A DNA stretch of 64,000 bases, from positions 1 through 64,000 of the forward strand of contig NZ_SLUB01000016.1 in assembly GCF_004799755.1 (NCBI RefSeq). Reading direction: 5' to 3'. A program made the position numbers and the translations under genes. Positions 16,121 to 25,900 of this stretch are shown here, piece after piece. The notes beneath the pieces are model-generated. The model did not search any database. It was given only the letters and a program-made list of their open reading frames with translations, and was not told the DNA's origin. Within the stretch, counting starts at the first letter, position 1. Every line of letters starts with the position of its first letter. The stretch comes from Bacillus timonensis (GTDB lineage Bacteria; Bacillota; Bacilli; Bacillales; Bacillaceae_L).

Positions 16121-16900
16121 TCACACCTCACCAACTATCGATACAAAACGTGATGCAAGTTCTGTATGCTCGTTGAATCCGGTCAATTGGTTGAAAATCC
16201 CTTCTAAAGACCCTTCCTTATTTTGTACCTTTAATTCCTCAAAGGTTCCATCAGCCACAATTTTCCCATCATGGAGAAGGATGATTCGGCTGCTTATTTT
16301 TTCAACAACATCCATGATATGTGAAGAATAAAAAATGGTTTTTCCCTGCTGTGCCAGCTGCGCCATAATCTCTTTGAAAACCATTACACTGTTTGCATCA
16401 AGTCCGTTTATCGGTTCATCGAAAAAGAGAAGTTCTGGATTATGTAATAAGCTTGAAATAATCAGGAGCTTTTGTCGCATTCCTTTTGAATAAGAAGCAA
16501 TTCGAGAATGATACACCTCACCAATTCCAAACAGATCCATTAGGTTTTTAGCTTTATAGTCAGCTAAATCATAGTCGAGACCATATAATTCACCAATAAA
16601 AGTGAGGTACTCTTGCCCGGTTAGACTGTCATAGACATCGGCAATTTCTGGCACATACCCAATCTTCCGTTTATATTCCATATTGCCGTCTAAAATACTT
16701 TGACCGAAAATCCTTACTTCACCCTGAAAGTATTCTTCAATTCCTAGTATAATTTTTACGGTCGTGCTTTTTCCCGCCCCGTTTGGACCGATATACCCGA
16801 TGATTTCGCCCTTATTTACTGTTAAGGAAACCCCTTGCAGAACCGACTTATTGCCATACCTTTTTTGTAAATTAGCAATCTCAACAATGGCTCCAGTCAT
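16121..16900 (-). CDS. ABC transporter ATP-binding protein
   Basis: The 259-residue ATPase shows Walker A GPNGAGKST, Q-loop region GYVPEIADVYDSLTG, the signature YSKGMRQK, Walker B ELLFFDEPINGLD, and the H-loop YSSHIMDVVEK. The SKGMRQK signature and length are typical of exporter-type (DrrA/CcmA family) ATPases. It is the first gene of a two-gene operon with the permease at 14473. The substrate cannot be predicted. Confidence 0.85.
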   Translation of the reverse strand: MTGAIVEIANLQKRYGNKSVLQGVSLTVNKGEIIGYIGPNGAGKSTTVKIILGIEEYFQGEVRIFGQSILDGNMEYKRKIGYVPEIADVYDSLTGQEYLTFIGELYGLDYDLADYKAKNLMDLFGIGEVYHSRIASYSKGMRQKLLIISSLLHNPELLFFDEPINGLDANSVMVFKEIMAQLAQQGKTIFYSSHIMDVVEKISSRIILLHDGKIVADGTFEELKVQNKEGSLEGIFNQLTGFNEHTELASRFVSIVGEV

Positions 16901-16954
16901 TCCATCAACTCCACAACTATTAGTTTTTTCCTATTTTACCATATTTGGAGAATT

Positions 16955-16984
16955 GTGGGACGGAGGGACAGGTACAGTGTCCCG
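16955..16984. repeat. Dispersed GGGACA palindrome, copy 5
   Basis: GTGGGACGGAGGGACAGG followed by TACAGTGTCCC. It lies 10 bases before a GGGACGG-type copy, so both subfamilies meet here. Confidence 0.65.
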
Positions 16985-16993
16985 CCAAATCTT

Positions 16994-17016
16994 GGAACCG
17001 TAGGGACGGTTCCTGT
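16994..17016. repeat. Dispersed GGGACGG palindrome, copy 3
   Basis: GGAACCG and CGGTTCC pair around TAGGGA, followed by TGTGTTTTTTT. It lies immediately downstream of araR and could act as its terminator. Confidence 0.65.
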
Positions 17017-17022
17017 GTTTTT

Positions 17023-18108
17023 TTATCTTATATCTTTAACTGTTTCGCCTTCAACTAGTACTGGTTGGTAAGTAGTTTCGTTGGGTAAATCTTTTTTGCC
17101 TTGTAGTTTCTTGATGATCCAATCAGCTGCATCGCGTCCCATTTGTTCTTGAGGATGTGTTAATGTTGTCAGTTTGATATTCGCATTTTTTGCAATATAG
17201 GAGTTGTCTTGACCAATTATTGATAATTTGTCTGGAATAGGAATATCAAGTTGTCTGCATACATTTGCAACTTCCAACCCTACTTCGTCGTTATAGCAAA
17301 CAATTGCAGTCAATTCGTTTTTGTTTTTATTTAGAAATTCTTTCAATTTAGTGGATAAGTCCTGCTTGGTCTCCGTGTTGTACGAAAACACATGATCTGG
17401 TTGAAGGCGCAGTCTGGCTTCTCCTAGCGCTTTGATATATCCTTTCATTCGATACTTTCCCTGTAAATCATCTGTTTTTGCAATTAGACCAATTTGTGTG
17501 TGCCCTTTAGAAATTAGTTCTTGAGTTGCTATGTAGCTAGACTGCACATCATCTAGGCAGAGGTAAGGGACGTCCAATTCTTCATAATAAGCATTGATCA
17601 TAATGAATGGGACATCTTGCTCCTTGAAAGAAAGGTAGTATGCAATATTAGGATTATAAAGATTGCTCTTAGTTGGTTCAACGATCAAACCATCCACGCC
17701 ATAGGAAAGCATCATTTCCAAAGCTTTCTTTTCTTGCTCAACGTCATTATTTGTACTAGCTAATAGCAACGAATAACTATCTTCATTCAGTCTCCCTTCA
17801 ATTCCTCGAATAATGGAAGGGAATATGTAATCAGAAATGTAGGTGGTGATTACACCGATTGTTTTTTTTGTTGAACTACCGTTGGATTTTGACCGAAATT
17901 GGTTACTAACATAAGTACCTGATCCCTTTTCACTTCTTAAGTATCCCTCATTTGAAAGTTCTAAAATAGCTTTTCGAACAGTGTGTCGGCTAACATTGTA
18001 CTTTTCTTGCAAAGTGAATTCAGTTGGGATTTGCTCCCCAACAGTGTAATCTCCGGAAAGAATTTTACTTTTTATATCTTCAATGATGACTTGATATTTT
18101 GGTTTCAT
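17023..18108 (-). CDS. araR: Arabinose operon repressor AraR (GntR/LacI chimera)
   Basis: The 361-residue regulator has a GntR-type winged helix at residues 1-70 (IKSKILSGDYTVGEQIPTEF, then NVSRHTVRKAILEL). A LacI/GalR-type sugar-binding domain (about 83-355: GVITTYISDYIFPSIIRGIE, VDGLIVEPTKS, SKGHTQIGLIAKTDDLQG) follows. This combination is diagnostic of AraR, which represses arabinose genes until L-arabinose binds. It is divergent from the arabinose kinase gene. An AraR-like box at 18160-18175 in its own upstream region suggests autoregulation. A second paralogue is encoded at 39476. Confidence 0.93.
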   Translation of the reverse strand: MKPKYQVIIEDIKSKILSGDYTVGEQIPTEFTLQEKYNVSRHTVRKAILELSNEGYLRSEKGSGTYVSNQFRSKSNGSSTKKTIGVITTYISDYIFPSIIRGIEGRLNEDSYSLLLASTNNDVEQEKKALEMMLSYGVDGLIVEPTKSNLYNPNIAYYLSFKEQDVPFIMINAYYEELDVPYLCLDDVQSSYIATQELISKGHTQIGLIAKTDDLQGKYRMKGYIKALGEARLRLQPDHVFSYNTETKQDLSTKLKEFLNKNKNELTAIVCYNDEVGLEVANVCRQLDIPIPDKLSIIGQDNSYIAKNANIKLTTLTHPQEQMGRDAADWIIKKLQGKKDLPNETTYQPVLVEGETVKDIR

Positions 18109-18159
18109 TTATCTCACTACTTTCAAAAATGTTCGTGCTCAAATTTTCTCTCAACATTA

Positions 18160-18175
18160 ATTTGTATGGACATAT
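18160..18175. promoter_or_regulatory. AraR-like operator in the araR upstream region
   Basis: ATTTGTATGGACATAT matches the B. subtilis AraR consensus ATTTGTACGTACAAAT at most positions. Confidence 0.7.
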
Positions 18176-18343
18176 TTTATCATGTTTTTAATTTTGATGA
18201 TACTTTTAAAATGTATTTTAGACAAATTACAGTAAAATCATCAAAGTTCTAGGCGAAGATTAAAGTTTTTTTAAGATTCGACATATTTTGGAGATGCATT
18301 GAATGTTAAATTTGAAAGTTGTTTGTATAAATTATATTTTGAT

Positions 18344-18371
18344 TGACAAATGTACGCACAAAAAATATACT
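18344..18371 (+). promoter_or_regulatory. Promoter with AraR-like box for the arabinose operon
   Basis: TTGACA (18344-18349), a 16-bp spacer, TATACT (18366-18371). AAATGTACGCACAAAA (18348-18363) matches the AraR box at 12 of 16 positions and fills the spacer, so bound repressor would block RNA polymerase. A possible half-site, GTTTGTATAAATT, lies at 18320. Confidence 0.8.
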
Positions 18372-18447
18372 AATCGTAAATGCTATAGCAAATAGGAAAG
18401 CGCATCCTTATGATAAAAAGAAACCGTTACCAGGGAGGGATGTTAAG

Positions 18448-20058
18448 ATGGTGTCAAATCGAGTAGACATAAAACAAGCAATTACTGAGGGGAAAACATC
18501 ACTTGGAATTGAGTTCGGTTCCACGAGAATTAAAGCAGTGTTGGTTGATGATCATTTTGAGACAATCGCATCTGGAAGTTACGAGTGGGAAAACCGTCTC
18601 GAAAATGGATTTTGGACGTACAACTTAGTTGATATTATTACTGGATTACAAACAGCTTATAGTGAAATGAAACAGGAAGTTGAACGAAATTATGGAATTA
18701 CCATTCGAACGGTTGGTTCGATTGGATTTTCTGCAATGATGCACGGGTATATGGCATTTGATGAGACGGGTGAATTACTTGTTCCGTTTCGGACTTGGCG
18801 TAACGCAACAACAGGTGTTGCGGCAAGAGAATTAACCCAGAAATTTAATTTCAATATCCCTGAAAGGTGGAGTATTGCTCATCTATATCAAGCAATATTA
18901 AACGAAGAGAAACATGTACCACGAATAAATTTCATTACAACTTTAGCGGGCTACATTCATTGGTTACTGACTGGAAACAAAGCTATAGGCATAGGAGATG
19001 CTTCTGGTATGTTTCCGATTGATGAAGCTACACAAGATTATCATGAATTGATGCTTAAACAGTTTGACGAACTAATAGAAAGTAAAGGTTACCCATGGAA
19101 GCTAAAAGATATTCTTCCAAAAGTATATAAATCAGGAGAACAAGCGGGGAAATTGTCGGAAGTAGGAGCAAAAATCCTCGATCGGTCTCTGAATTTACAA
19201 CCTGGTATTACACTTTGTCCACCAGAGGGTGATGCAGGAACAGGGATGGTTGCTACGAATAGTGTTAGAAAACGCACAGGAAACGTATCTGTAGGAACCT
19301 CTGTTTTTGCAATGATTGTATTGGAAAAGGAACTATCGAAGGTACATCCAGAAATTGATTTGGTCACCACACCAAATGGAAGTCCAGTTGCAATGGTGCA
19401 TGCAAATAATTGTTCAAGTGACATCAATGCTTGGCTCGGATTGTTCAGGGAATTTTCGGAAGCGATGGGACAGAAGGTTGATACGGATAAATTATTTGAA
19501 GTGATGTTAAATAAAGCTTTAGAAGCAGATCCAGATGGTGGAGGCTTACTAAGCTACGGGTATTTTTCAGGTGAAAATATTACTGGAATAGAAGAAGGTC
19601 GACCACTATTTGTACGGTCACCTGAAAGTAATTTTAACTTAGCTAACTTTATGAGGACACATCTTTTTACCGCTTTCGGTGCTTTAAAAATGGGAATGGA
19701 TATTTTAATAAAGGAAGAAAACGTAACAATTGACAGCATTTTAGCTCATGGGGGTTTATTTAAAACACCAATAGTTGGGCAAAAGATTGTGGCTGCTGCA
19801 ATGAATACTCCAGTTTCAGTAATGGCTACAGCTGGAGAAGGTGGTGCGTGGGGAATGGCTATCTTAGCATCTTACATGACGAACAAGAATCAAGCTGAAA
19901 GCCTAGAAGATTTCCTCGATAAAAAAGTGTTTGTAGATGTAGATGGACAAGAAATTTATCCCGATGGGTACGACGTTAAAGGATTTGAGGAATTTATCGA
20001 ACGTTACAAAAAAGGGTTAATGATTGAAAAGTCTGCTGTAGAACATTTACTAATATAA
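18448..20058 (+). CDS. Ribulokinase, FGGY family (AraK / lactobacillus AraB type)
   Basis: The 536-residue FGGY carbohydrate kinase has the N-terminal phosphate loop [49 protein letters not shown], and C-terminal [12 protein letters not shown] with [12 protein letters not shown]. It belongs to the branch found as the arabinose-operon kinase in lactobacilli and clostridia rather than the classical B. subtilis AraB, and is often mislabelled xylulokinase. Being first in an operon with araD and araA, it should phosphorylate L-ribulose. ATG 18448 follows AGGGAGGG; the frame is open upstream but an earlier start would lie in the promoter. Confidence 0.85.
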   Translation: MVSNRVDIKQAITEGKTSLGIEFGSTRIKAVLVDDHFETIASGSYEWENRLENGFWTYNLVDIITGLQTAYSEMKQEVERNYGITIRTVGSIGFSAMMHGYMAFDETGELLVPFRTWRNATTGVAARELTQKFNFNIPERWSIAHLYQAILNEEKHVPRINFITTLAGYIHWLLTGNKAIGIGDASGMFPIDEATQDYHELMLKQFDELIESKGYPWKLKDILPKVYKSGEQAGKLSEVGAKILDRSLNLQPGITLCPPEGDAGTGMVATNSVRKRTGNVSVGTSVFAMIVLEKELSKVHPEIDLVTTPNGSPVAMVHANNCSSDINAWLGLFREFSEAMGQKVDTDKLFEVMLNKALEADPDGGGLLSYGYFSGENITGIEEGRPLFVRSPESNFNLANFMRTHLFTAFGALKMGMDILIKEENVTIDSILAHGGLFKTPIVGQKIVAAAMNTPVSVMATAGEGGAWGMAILASYMTNKNQAESLEDFLDKKVFVDVDGQEIYPDGYDVKGFEEFIERYKKGLMIEKSAVEHLLI

Positions 20059-20082
20059 ACAAAAAACGAGAGGGGTTATGAC

Positions 20083-20778
20083 GTGCTAGAGCAACTTAAA
20101 GAAGAAGTTTATCAAGCGAATTTGGACTTACCTAAGCACGGTCTTGTGAAATTCACATGGGGAAATGCAAGTGCCGTTGATCGTGAAAGAGGTTTATTTG
20201 TTATCAAACCTAGTGGTGTCGATTATGAGACGATGAAGCCAAGTGATATGGTCGTTGTTGACTTTGAAGGGAATATTGTAGAAGGGGAGTTGAACCCCTC
20301 TTCAGATACACAGACACACGCAGTGCTTTATAAACATTACTCAGAAATCGGTGGAATTGTGCATACACATTCAACATGGGCAACGATTTGGGCTCAAGCA
20401 GGCCTTGATGTTCCAGCGATGGGGACCACTCATGCAGATACATTCTATGGATCTATACCATGTGCTCGTTTCCTAACACAAGAGGAGATTGATCAGGGGT
20501 ACGAAGCGCAGACGGGTCATGTCATTATCGAAACTTTTGAAGAGCGTGGGTTAGATGTTTTAGCAGTTCCAGGTGTCTTACTCCAAGGTCATGGTCCATT
20601 TACATGGGGCAAGGACGTAAAATCTGCTGTAATGAATAGTGTGGTTTTAGATGAAGTAGCAAAAATGAATTTATTCGCAAGAGAATTAAATCATTTTGCT
20701 CCACTTCTGCCACAACGTGTTTTAGATAAACACTATTTGCGCAAGCACGGGAAAAATGCCTATTACGGTCAAAAATAA
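20083..20778 (+). CDS. araD: L-ribulose-5-phosphate 4-epimerase AraD
   Basis: The 231-residue class II aldolase-fold enzyme shows [59 protein letters not shown] (zinc-binding His-x-His) and [15 protein letters not shown]. It converts L-ribulose 5-phosphate to D-xylulose 5-phosphate, the last step of arabinose entry to the pentose phosphate pathway. The start is GTG 20083 after AGAGGGG. It lies 24 bases after the kinase gene and 37 before araA, in one operon. Confidence 0.94.
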   Translation: MLEQLKEEVYQANLDLPKHGLVKFTWGNASAVDRERGLFVIKPSGVDYETMKPSDMVVVDFEGNIVEGELNPSSDTQTHAVLYKHYSEIGGIVHTHSTWATIWAQAGLDVPAMGTTHADTFYGSIPCARFLTQEEIDQGYEAQTGHVIIETFEERGLDVLAVPGVLLQGHGPFTWGKDVKSAVMNSVVLDEVAKMNLFARELNHFAPLLPQRVLDKHYLRKHGKNAYYGQK

Positions 20779-20815
20779 TAGAAAACTATTAATCAAGGAA
20801 AAGAGGTTTCTTATC

Positions 20816-22228
20816 ATGAAAAAAGAATTTTGGTTTGTTGTTGGTTCACAACATTTATATGGAGAAGAAGCGTTAGCCGAAGTGAAAGCGCATGCGCAAG
20901 AGATGACCAATGCATTAAATGAAAGCGGAGTCCTACCATATAAACTCGTATTACAAGATTTAGCAGTTAGTGCAGATAAAATTACAAACATCATGAAAGA
21001 GGTAAACTATCGTGATGAGGTTGCAGGTGTCATCACGTGGATGCATACGTTCTCACCAGCAAAAATGTGGATTCGCGGTACAAAGTTATTGCAAAAACCA
21101 TTACTACATTTAGCAACTCAATACAATGAAAGTATTCCTTGGGCGACGATTGATATGGATTTTATGAATCTAAACCAAGCAGCCCATGGAGATCGTGAAT
21201 ATGGTTTTATCAATGCTCGTTTAAAGAAACAAAATAAAGTAGTTGTTGGTTACTGGCAACGCGCAGAAGTACAGAGACAGATTGCCGACTGGATGGACGT
21301 AGCGGTTGCGTATAATGAAAGCTTCAATATTAAGGTCGCTCGTTTCGGTGATAACATGCGTAATGTTGCAGTAACGGATGGAGATAAGATTGAAGCACAA
21401 ATTCAATTTGGATGGACTGTTGATTATTTCGGTATCGGGGATCTTGTTCAATATGTGAATGCCGTTACGGAAGAGGAAATTAATGATTTGTTTGCGGAAT
21501 ATGAGGAGCTTTATGAATTTGATTATGGTACTTATAGTAAGGAAGCTTGGGAAGCTAGTGTAAAAGTACAAGCAAGTTATGAAATTGCGATTAAACGTTT
21601 CCTTGATGAAGGAGGGTACAATGCCTTCACAACAAATTTTGAAGATTTATATGGAATGAAACAGCTACCTGGTCTAGCAGTTCAACGATTAATGGCACAA
21701 GGGTATGGATTTGCTGGTGAAGGAGATTGGAAGACAGCGGCGCTCGATCGCTTGCTCAAAGTGATGAGTCATAACCAATCTACTGGTTTTATGGAAGATT
21801 ACACATACGAACTTGCTGCAGGACAGGAATCAATCCTACAATCTCATATGCTTGAGGTCGACCCAACATTAGCAAGTAATAAACCAAAAATCATTGTATC
21901 TCCATTAGGTATTGGTGATCGTGAAGATCCAGCTCGCTTAGTGTTTGATGGTAAAGCTGGAGAGGGTGTAGTTGTTTCCATGGCTGACTTTGGTACTCAT
22001 TTTAAACTTCTAATCAACGAAGTTTCTGCGTTTGAACCTGCTGTTCCAGCTCCAAATCTTCCAGTAGCACGTGTGCTATGGGAGGTTAAGCCGAACTTCC
22101 AAGAAGGGGTTCAAGCATGGATTGAGAATGGTGGCGGTCACCATACAGTTGTTTCATTGAATCTAACAACAGAACAAATTGTGGCATATGCAAAACTAGT
22201 TGATTTAGAATATGTCGTAATTAAGTAA
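20816..22228 (+). CDS. araA: L-arabinose isomerase AraA
   Basis: The 470-residue protein has typical AraA length and sequence: [48 protein letters not shown], the catalytic region [33 protein letters not shown], and C-terminal [10 protein letters not shown] (metal-ligand histidines). It isomerises L-arabinose to L-ribulose using a divalent metal. ATG 20816 follows AAAAGAGG. It is the last gene of the kinase-araD-araA operon; a hairpin follows. No araLMNPQ genes follow, unlike in B. subtilis; an araNPQ-like set is at 40956. Confidence 0.95.
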   Translation: MKKEFWFVVGSQHLYGEEALAEVKAHAQEMTNALNESGVLPYKLVLQDLAVSADKITNIMKEVNYRDEVAGVITWMHTFSPAKMWIRGTKLLQKPLLHLATQYNESIPWATIDMDFMNLNQAAHGDREYGFINARLKKQNKVVVGYWQRAEVQRQIADWMDVAVAYNESFNIKVARFGDNMRNVAVTDGDKIEAQIQFGWTVDYFGIGDLVQYVNAVTEEEINDLFAEYEELYEFDYGTYSKEAWEASVKVQASYEIAIKRFLDEGGYNAFTTNFEDLYGMKQLPGLAVQRLMAQGYGFAGEGDWKTAALDRLLKVMSHNQSTGFMEDYTYELAAGQESILQSHMLEVDPTLASNKPKIIVSPLGIGDREDPARLVFDGKAGEGVVVSMADFGTHFKLLINEVSAFEPAVPAPNLPVARVLWEVKPNFQEGVQAWIENGGGHHTVVSLNLTTEQIVAYAKLVDLEYVVIK

Positions 22229-22234
22229 TGTCTT

Positions 22235-22281
22235 TATCCTTCGGGGAAGTTCTATTTCCTCGGAGGATAGGTAGATTTTTT
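22235..22281 (+). terminator. Terminator after araA
   Basis: TATCCTTCGGGGAA pairs with TTCCTCGGAGGATA using G-T pairs, followed after a few bases by six T. Confidence 0.7.
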
Positions 22282-22298
22282 AGCAACATCAGCTAAAC

Positions 22299-22323
22299 AA
22301 CATGGTATACTAGTATATATGTT
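22299..22323. promoter_or_regulatory. Palindrome covering the araE promoter region
   Basis: AACAT...TATACTAGTATA...ATGTT is palindromic at 21 of 25 positions and contains a -10-like TATACT (22306-22311). It does not match the AraR box well; the binding protein, if any, is unknown. Confidence 0.4.
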
Positions 22324-22324
22324 T

Positions 22325-22338
22325 TGAAAACACTTTCA
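22325..22338 (+). promoter_or_regulatory. cre-like site (CcpA) upstream of araE
   Basis: TGAAAACACTTTCA differs at two central positions from the ideal TGAAAGCGCTTTCA. It suggests carbon catabolite repression of the transporter. Confidence 0.5.
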
Positions 22339-22412
22339 AAGTCATTTGAAAGGGCTATCAATATTTTGGCAATAAATTAAAAAATATTATTCTACATCTT
22401 GAGGTGAGCAAC

Positions 22413-23792
22413 ATGATTAATAAAAAGAAAGTTTCAAGCGGTTTCATTTACTTTTTCGGAGCTTTTGGCGGAATTTTGTTTGGATACGATATTGGGGTTA
22501 TGACGGGGGCTTTACCTTTCCTGCAACAGGATTGGGGGCTTGAAAACGCTGCAGTTATTGGGTGGATAACTTCTTCCATTATGTTTGGTGCAATTTTTGG
22601 GGGTGCTATGGCCGGTCAGCTTTCTGATAAGTTAGGACGACGCAAGATGATCTTACTATCAGCTATCATTTTTGCGATTGGTTCTATTTTGTCAGGTATA
22701 GCTCCTCACAATGGAAATATATTTTTGATTGTTGTTCGGGTTTTCTTAGGAATGGCCGTTGGTGCTGCTTCCGCTTTGGTTCCTGCGTATATGTCGGAAA
22801 TGGCTCCTGCTCGTTTGCGAGGACGTTTGTCAGGTATAAATCAAACAATGATTGTTTCCGGAATGCTACTTTCGTACATTGTTGATTATTTATTAAGTGG
22901 ATTACCTACAACAATGGCATGGCGTTTAATGCTTACGTTGGCAGCGGTTCCAGCTATAATTTTATTTATTGGAGTATTAAAGCTACCTGAATCACCAAGA
23001 TTTTTAATAAAGAATAATAGACTTGAAGAAGCACGTAAAGTGTTAAGCTTCATTCGTCCTAAAAACCAAATTGATACTGAAGTTAAACAAATTCAAGATA
23101 CTATAAAAGAAGAAAGATATGCAGGTCAAAATGTATCGTGGAGTTCATTACTTAATAGTAAATACCGATATTTAGTCATTGCAGGGGTCGGTGTTGCTGC
23201 TTTTCAACAATTCCAAGGAGCTAACGCAATTTTTTATTACATTCCTTTGATTGTTGAAAAAGCGACTGGTAATGCAGCTAGTTCAGCGTTGATGTGGCCA
23301 ATTATTCAAGGAATTATTTTAGTAATAGGTTCATTGCTATTCCTATTGATTGCAGATAAATTTAATCGCCGTACTTTACTTACATTGGGCGGAACAGTTA
23401 TGGGGTTGTCGTTTATTTTACCTGCCATTTTGAATCTAATCATTCCAAATGCGGATCCAATGATGATCGTTGTGTTTTTAAGTATTTATGTAGCCTTTTA
23501 TTCATTCACATGGGCACCTTTAACATGGGTCATTGTCGGAGAAATATTCCCATTGATGATTCGTGGACGTGCATCAGGATTGGCTTCATCCTTTAACTGG
23601 ATAGGGTCCTTCTTAGTTGGATTGCTATTCCCAATCATGACCGCTTCAATGTCTCAGGAAGCTGTTTTTGCAATCTTTGGTGCAATTTGTTTACTTGGTG
23701 TAATATTTATTCGGACACGCGTTCCTGAAACACGAGGTCGTACATTAGAGGAAATTGAAAAGTTTGGAGAAAGTACTAGAAAAACTGCGTAA
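22413..23792 (+). CDS. araE: Arabinose:proton symporter AraE, sugar porter MFS family
   Basis: The 459-residue protein has 12 predicted membrane helices and sugar-porter motifs: GYDIGVMTGALPF, DKLGRRKMIL, PAYMSEMAPARLRGRL, the PESPRFL motif after helix 6, QQFQGANAIFYY, and PETRGRTLEEIE at the C-terminus. It lies directly after the arabinose operon with its own regulatory region, as araE often does. The predicted substrate is L-arabinose, possibly also xylose or galactose as in B. subtilis AraE. ATG 22413 follows GAGGTGA. Confidence 0.88.
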   Translation: MINKKKVSSGFIYFFGAFGGILFGYDIGVMTGALPFLQQDWGLENAAVIGWITSSIMFGAIFGGAMAGQLSDKLGRRKMILLSAIIFAIGSILSGIAPHNGNIFLIVVRVFLGMAVGAASALVPAYMSEMAPARLRGRLSGINQTMIVSGMLLSYIVDYLLSGLPTTMAWRLMLTLAAVPAIILFIGVLKLPESPRFLIKNNRLEEARKVLSFIRPKNQIDTEVKQIQDTIKEERYAGQNVSWSSLLNSKYRYLVIAGVGVAAFQQFQGANAIFYYIPLIVEKATGNAASSALMWPIIQGIILVIGSLLFLLIADKFNRRTLLTLGGTVMGLSFILPAILNLIIPNADPMMIVVFLSIYVAFYSFTWAPLTWVIVGEIFPLMIRGRASGLASSFNWIGSFLVGLLFPIMTASMSQEAVFAIFGAICLLGVIFIRTRVPETRGRTLEEIEKFGESTRKTA

Positions 23793-23821
23793 AAAAAATT
23801 TGACTTTTGTAGATAAACTTA

Positions 23822-23856
23822 CGGAACGGATCCAAATGGATTTCGTTCCTTTTTTG
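23822..23856 (+). terminator. Terminator after araE
   Basis: CGGAACG and CGTTCCT-type arms (with TCCA/TGGA inside) form a stem, followed by TTTTTTG. Confidence 0.75.
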
Positions 23857-24007
23857 TTGTAACATATATTGGGTATTGTAGTATATTTTGCGACGAGATT
23901 TTTATTGTTAAATGATAAATAAATGTCAATAGTGTGCTAAAATACACGCTAGATAACTTGTACATGTGTTATTCTTATTATATATATCATTGTTGGAGGG
24001 TTAAAAA

Positions 24008-25180
24008 ATGCAACGAACTATAGATAATGAAAAAAATCCGAAAAAGCCAGTTCCTGCAACATATTCTAGAACAAATCCATTTCCTGCAAAGGTTCTAAAG
24101 AACATAAACTTGAATGGAGAAGGTTCAAATAAGGAAACCAGACATATTGAATTATCATTAGAAGGATCAGGATTTTCGTACATTCCTGGTGATACCCTTG
24201 GAATTGCGCCTAGCAATGATCCAGAATTAGTTGCAGCCATACTTGAAGAAATGAAGTGGGATGCAGAGGAAATTGTAACTGTTGGTCGTCAAGGCGAGTC
24301 CATGCCACTGAAAGAAGCACTGGAAACGTATCTTGATATTACATTACTTTCAAGGAAGATTTTACAAACTGCAGCAGACTTCACAGACAACGAGAAACTT
24401 CACAATCTTGTCGAAGACCCAGCAGCGGTTAAAGAATATTGCGATGGACGTGACCTACTTGATATGTTACGTGATTTTGGTCCGTGGAAGGTTCCAGCGC
24501 AAGAGATTGTTGCTTTATTACGAAAAATGATACCAAGACTTTATTCCATTGCAAGTAGTTTAGCTGCACATCCTGATGAGGTTCATTTAACAATCGGTGC
24601 TGTGCGTTATACAGCGCATGGACGTGAACGCAAGGGAGTCTGCTCCGTTCAATGTGCGGAGCGTGTACAGGAAGGTGATACACTTCCAGTATTTGTTCAG
24701 ATCAATAAGCACTTTCATTTACCTGAGACTCTTGATAAAGATGTGATTATGGTTGGACCTGGAACTGGTATTGCACCATTCCGTTCATTTATTGAAGAAC
24801 TTGCTATAAAGAAAGCGACAGGTCGTTCTTGGTTATTCTTCGGAGACCAGCATGAAGCGACTGACTTCTTATATCAAGATGAATTGAAAAAATACCAACA
24901 AGACGGCATTCTAACCAAACTTGATGCTGCATTTTCTCGTGATTCAGATCAAAAAGTATATGTGCAGCATAAGATGCTTGAGCACAGCAAGGAATTATTC
25001 GAATGGATTGACAATGGTGCTTATTTCTATGTGTGTGGAGATAAAGACCATATGGCAAAAGATGTGAATGAAGCCCTTCTTACTTTAATTGAACAAGAAG
25101 GCGGTTTGGACCGAGAAGCAGCAGAAGCGTATTTAAAAGACATGAAAACAGAAGGACGTTACCTACGTGACGTATATTAA
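24008..25180 (+). CDS. Sulfite-reductase-type flavoprotein lacking the flavodoxin domain (CysJ C-terminal type)
   Basis: The 390-residue protein aligns with the FAD/NADPH half of CysJ and cytochrome P450 reductases: FAD-binding PRLYSIASSL, GVCSVQCAERV, NADPH-binding VGPGTGIAPFRSFIEE, WLFFGDQHEATDFLYQDE, YVCGDKDHMAKDVNEAL and the terminal GRYLRDVY with its aromatic end. Normal CysJ is about 600 residues with an N-terminal FMN flavodoxin domain; here it begins directly with PFPAKVLKNINLNGEGSNKE. GGAGGG precedes ATG 24008, so it is a genuine short form rather than an obvious truncation. No cysI hemoprotein gene is in the window. The electron acceptor is unknown. Confidence 0.82.
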   Translation: MQRTIDNEKNPKKPVPATYSRTNPFPAKVLKNINLNGEGSNKETRHIELSLEGSGFSYIPGDTLGIAPSNDPELVAAILEEMKWDAEEIVTVGRQGESMPLKEALETYLDITLLSRKILQTAADFTDNEKLHNLVEDPAAVKEYCDGRDLLDMLRDFGPWKVPAQEIVALLRKMIPRLYSIASSLAAHPDEVHLTIGAVRYTAHGRERKGVCSVQCAERVQEGDTLPVFVQINKHFHLPETLDKDVIMVGPGTGIAPFRSFIEELAIKKATGRSWLFFGDQHEATDFLYQDELKKYQQDGILTKLDAAFSRDSDQKVYVQHKMLEHSKELFEWIDNGAYFYVCGDKDHMAKDVNEALLTLIEQEGGLDREAAEAYLKDMKTEGRYLRDVY

Positions 25181-25196
25181 TAAATAGATCGAAAAG

Positions 25197-25227
25197 AGCC
25201 CTCTTACCACGTGTAAGGGGGTTTTTT
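25197..25227 (+). terminator. Terminator after flavoprotein gene
   Basis: CCCTCTTAC and GTAAGGGGG pair around CACGT, followed by six T. Confidence 0.7.
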
Positions 25228-25228
25228 A

Positions 25229-25326
25229 GGGTCAGAGGACCAGTCAGTCGGCACGACTTCCGAGGGAAAGTATCCATCCTTTCGACACTAATAAAGATCA
25301 GTGCTATTGTTGCGTCTGACCTTTTT
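25229..25326. other. Compact multi-stem structured element
   Basis: GGTCAGA (25230-25236) and TCTGACC (about 25315-25321) enclose about 80 bases that hold at least two further stems (GAAAG/CTTTC and CACT/AGTG), and TTTTT follows. It does not match a riboswitch or tRNA I recognise. It may be a small RNA, or the terminator region of the sigma factor gene on the other strand. Confidence 0.35.
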
Positions 25327-25849
25327 AGGTAAGGGGAGGAATGATGGCCTCATCCCCCTGACCCAGAAATCCCCTCAATTCCTTCCTCGCCCGGTAGACT
25401 CTTGTTTTAACCGTGCATGGCTTAAGGTTAAGGCTGTGGGCAATTTGGCTTTCTTTTAAACCATGCCATATTTTTAGAGTGAGTACGTCCTGATATTCTT
25501 GTTTCAGCTTACGGGTGGCTTGATGGATTTGCTCCATTACAATGTTCGTTTCAACTTCTTCCTCCACATTTTGTTTCATTGTTTTCCCTAGACAGTCGAT
25601 TAATTCGTGGTCCATTGGGGTCCCTTTCTTATTTCTTTCCACCCGGACAAAATCTATCGCTGTTCTTGTTGCAATGGTGGACAACCAGGCTCCCATTTTA
25701 CTTTCGTCTTCGATTGTATCTATTTTATTGATCGCTTTAATAAATGTTTCATGAACCACATCTTCCGCTAGATGGATATCCCTCGTGATGGAATAACTAA
25801 TTCGAAATAGCCGAGAATGGTATTCATGATACATCTTTGAAAATTCCAT
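25325..25849 (-). CDS. ECF-type RNA polymerase sigma factor
   Basis: The 174-residue protein has sigma-70 region 2 (about residues 8-75: RLFRISYSITRDIHLAEDVVHETFIKAI, then WLSTIATRTAIDFVR) and region 4 (about 110-160: QEYQDVLTLKIWHGLKESQI, then KPCTVKTRVYRARKEL). ATG 25849 is the natural start, with GGGAG upstream; the frame extends further upstream but overlaps the histidine kinase gene. The final residues (GQGDEAIIPPLT) lie past region 4. No anti-sigma gene is adjacent, which is unusual for this class. It follows the two-component genes on the same strand. Confidence 0.87.
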   Translation of the reverse strand: MEFSKMYHEYHSRLFRISYSITRDIHLAEDVVHETFIKAINKIDTIEDESKMGAWLSTIATRTAIDFVRVERNKKGTPMDHELIDCLGKTMKQNVEEEVETNIVMEQIHQATRKLKQEYQDVLTLKIWHGLKESQIAHSLNLKPCTVKTRVYRARKELRGFLGQGDEAIIPPLT

Positions 25850-25900
25850 AGAAATACACTCCCTTGTGGTTTGAGACGAAGGAGAGGATTTGTTCCGCGT

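Noticed and set aside
18343-18447. Longer N-terminus for the arabinose kinase starting at TTG 18343
   Set aside because: That TTG is the -35 TTGACA of the operon promoter; AGGGAGGG before ATG 18448 fits far better.
23858-24007. AraR-like box before the flavoprotein gene (CTTGTACATG near 23958)
   Set aside because: Only a short central match; flanks do not fit and the gene has no arabinose link.
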